This document shows, piece by piece, positions 63,808-64,000 of a stretch of 64,000 bases of DNA. The notes beneath the pieces are model-generated. The model did not search any database. It was not told the origin of the DNA and worked only from the letters and a program-made list of their open reading frames with translations. Position numbers and translations under genes: made by a program. The DNA lies in NCBI RefSeq assembly GCF_025725645.1, contig NZ_CP107007.1:3534001-3598000 (forward strand), read 5' to 3'. Source of the DNA: Halomonas sp. GD1P12. Lineage in GTDB: Bacteria > Pseudomonadota > Gammaproteobacteria > Pseudomonadales > Halomonadaceae. Within the stretch, counting starts at the first letter, position 1; every line of letters starts with the position of its first letter.

Positions 63808-64000
63808 GGTGCCTCCCGGTGCGCCTTGAGCGCCTCGAGTGCGCGGCTCGCCGCGGCGCGTACCTGGTCCGGGGCGGTGCCGCCGATATGGTTGCGCGCG
63901 GCGACCGACCCTTCCAGCGTCAAGACCTCAAAGACGTCCGCCTCGATGGTGTCGGAGAACTGTTGAAGCTCCTCGAGGGTCATTTCAGACAGATCCTTCT
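63804..64000 (-). CDS. argH: argininosuccinate lyase, C-terminal end (partial)
   Basis: Only the last ~65 residues are inside the window. [14 protein letters not shown] and [17 protein letters not shown] are the conserved ArgH C-terminus. The gene continues beyond the right edge. ArgH splits argininosuccinate into arginine and fumarate. Confidence 0.92.
   Translation of the reverse strand, partial: KDLSEMTLEELQQFSDTIEADVFEVLTLEGSVAARNHIGGTAPDQVRAAASRALEALKAHREAP

Overview
The window is a high-GC, densely packed chromosomal segment of a gammaproteobacterium, most likely Halomonas or another member of the Halomonadaceae. The best evidence is a complete ectoine TRAP transporter operon, teaABCD, whose binding protein closely matches what I remember of Halomonas elongata TeaA. 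The order argH-lptM-lysA-dapF-DUF484-xerC-HAD and the neighbouring dsbA and engB are also typical gammaproteobacterial core. All identifications are by reading; no database was searched.

Layout. 0-2.5 kb: glnK-amtB with a sigma-54 promoter and an NtrC-like enhancer site, then ubiK. 2.5-9 kb: an iron uptake block (IutA-like receptor, AraC regulator, second TonB receptor, FhuD-like binding protein) with Fur-box-like sites. 9-13.5 kb: intact comM, then an AT-rich insert (LysR remnant, OprD-like porin), then a diverged and frameshifted second copy of the comM 3' half. 13.5-20.5 kb: sulfurtransferase, glutaredoxin-MauE protein, MFS transporter, lysophospholipase, malate synthase G and a PaaI thioesterase. 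20.5-25.3 kb: a three-subunit PaoABC-type molybdenum enzyme divergent from xdhC.

25.4-31.2 kb is the most interesting part. A 2-oxoglutarate/Fe(II) dioxygenase, an NMT1/TauA-type ABC transporter and an 8-oxoguanine/isoxanthopterin-deaminase-like amidohydrolase form three transcription units. Each unit is preceded by a copy of the same ~44-nt RNA motif, which I recognise as the xanthine (NMT1-motif) riboswitch. In two leaders the 3' strand of the aptamer is complementary to the Shine-Dalgarno sequence, which predicts ligand-activated translation. This looks like a small riboswitch-governed purine (or pterin) scavenging regulon, placed between the molybdoenzyme maturation genes xdhC and mocA.

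32-39.3 kb: a ribose-type sugar ABC operon with a Gfo/Idh/MocA dehydrogenase and a sugar-phosphate-isomerase-like protein, divergent from a LacI regulator, with LacI-type operators. 39-43.7 kb: DUF423, thiS-thiG, trmB, an MFS-TetR pair and a DUF2256 mini-protein. At 43.78-43.93 kb a strong promoter overlaps a Fur box and is followed about 110 nt later by an intrinsic terminator, without a convincing gene between: a candidate Fur-repressed small RNA. 44-50.6 kb: an AEC permease, a small membrane protein and a SCO protein, an FKBP isomerase, and teaABCD with an intrinsic terminator between teaA and teaB. 50.7-64 kb: housekeeping genes (TIGR02444, ABC-F, dtd, thiD, a TRAP QM pair without a binding protein, a nuclease-family protein, dsbA, engB, HAD, xerC, DUF484, dapF, lysA, lptM and the 3' end of argH).
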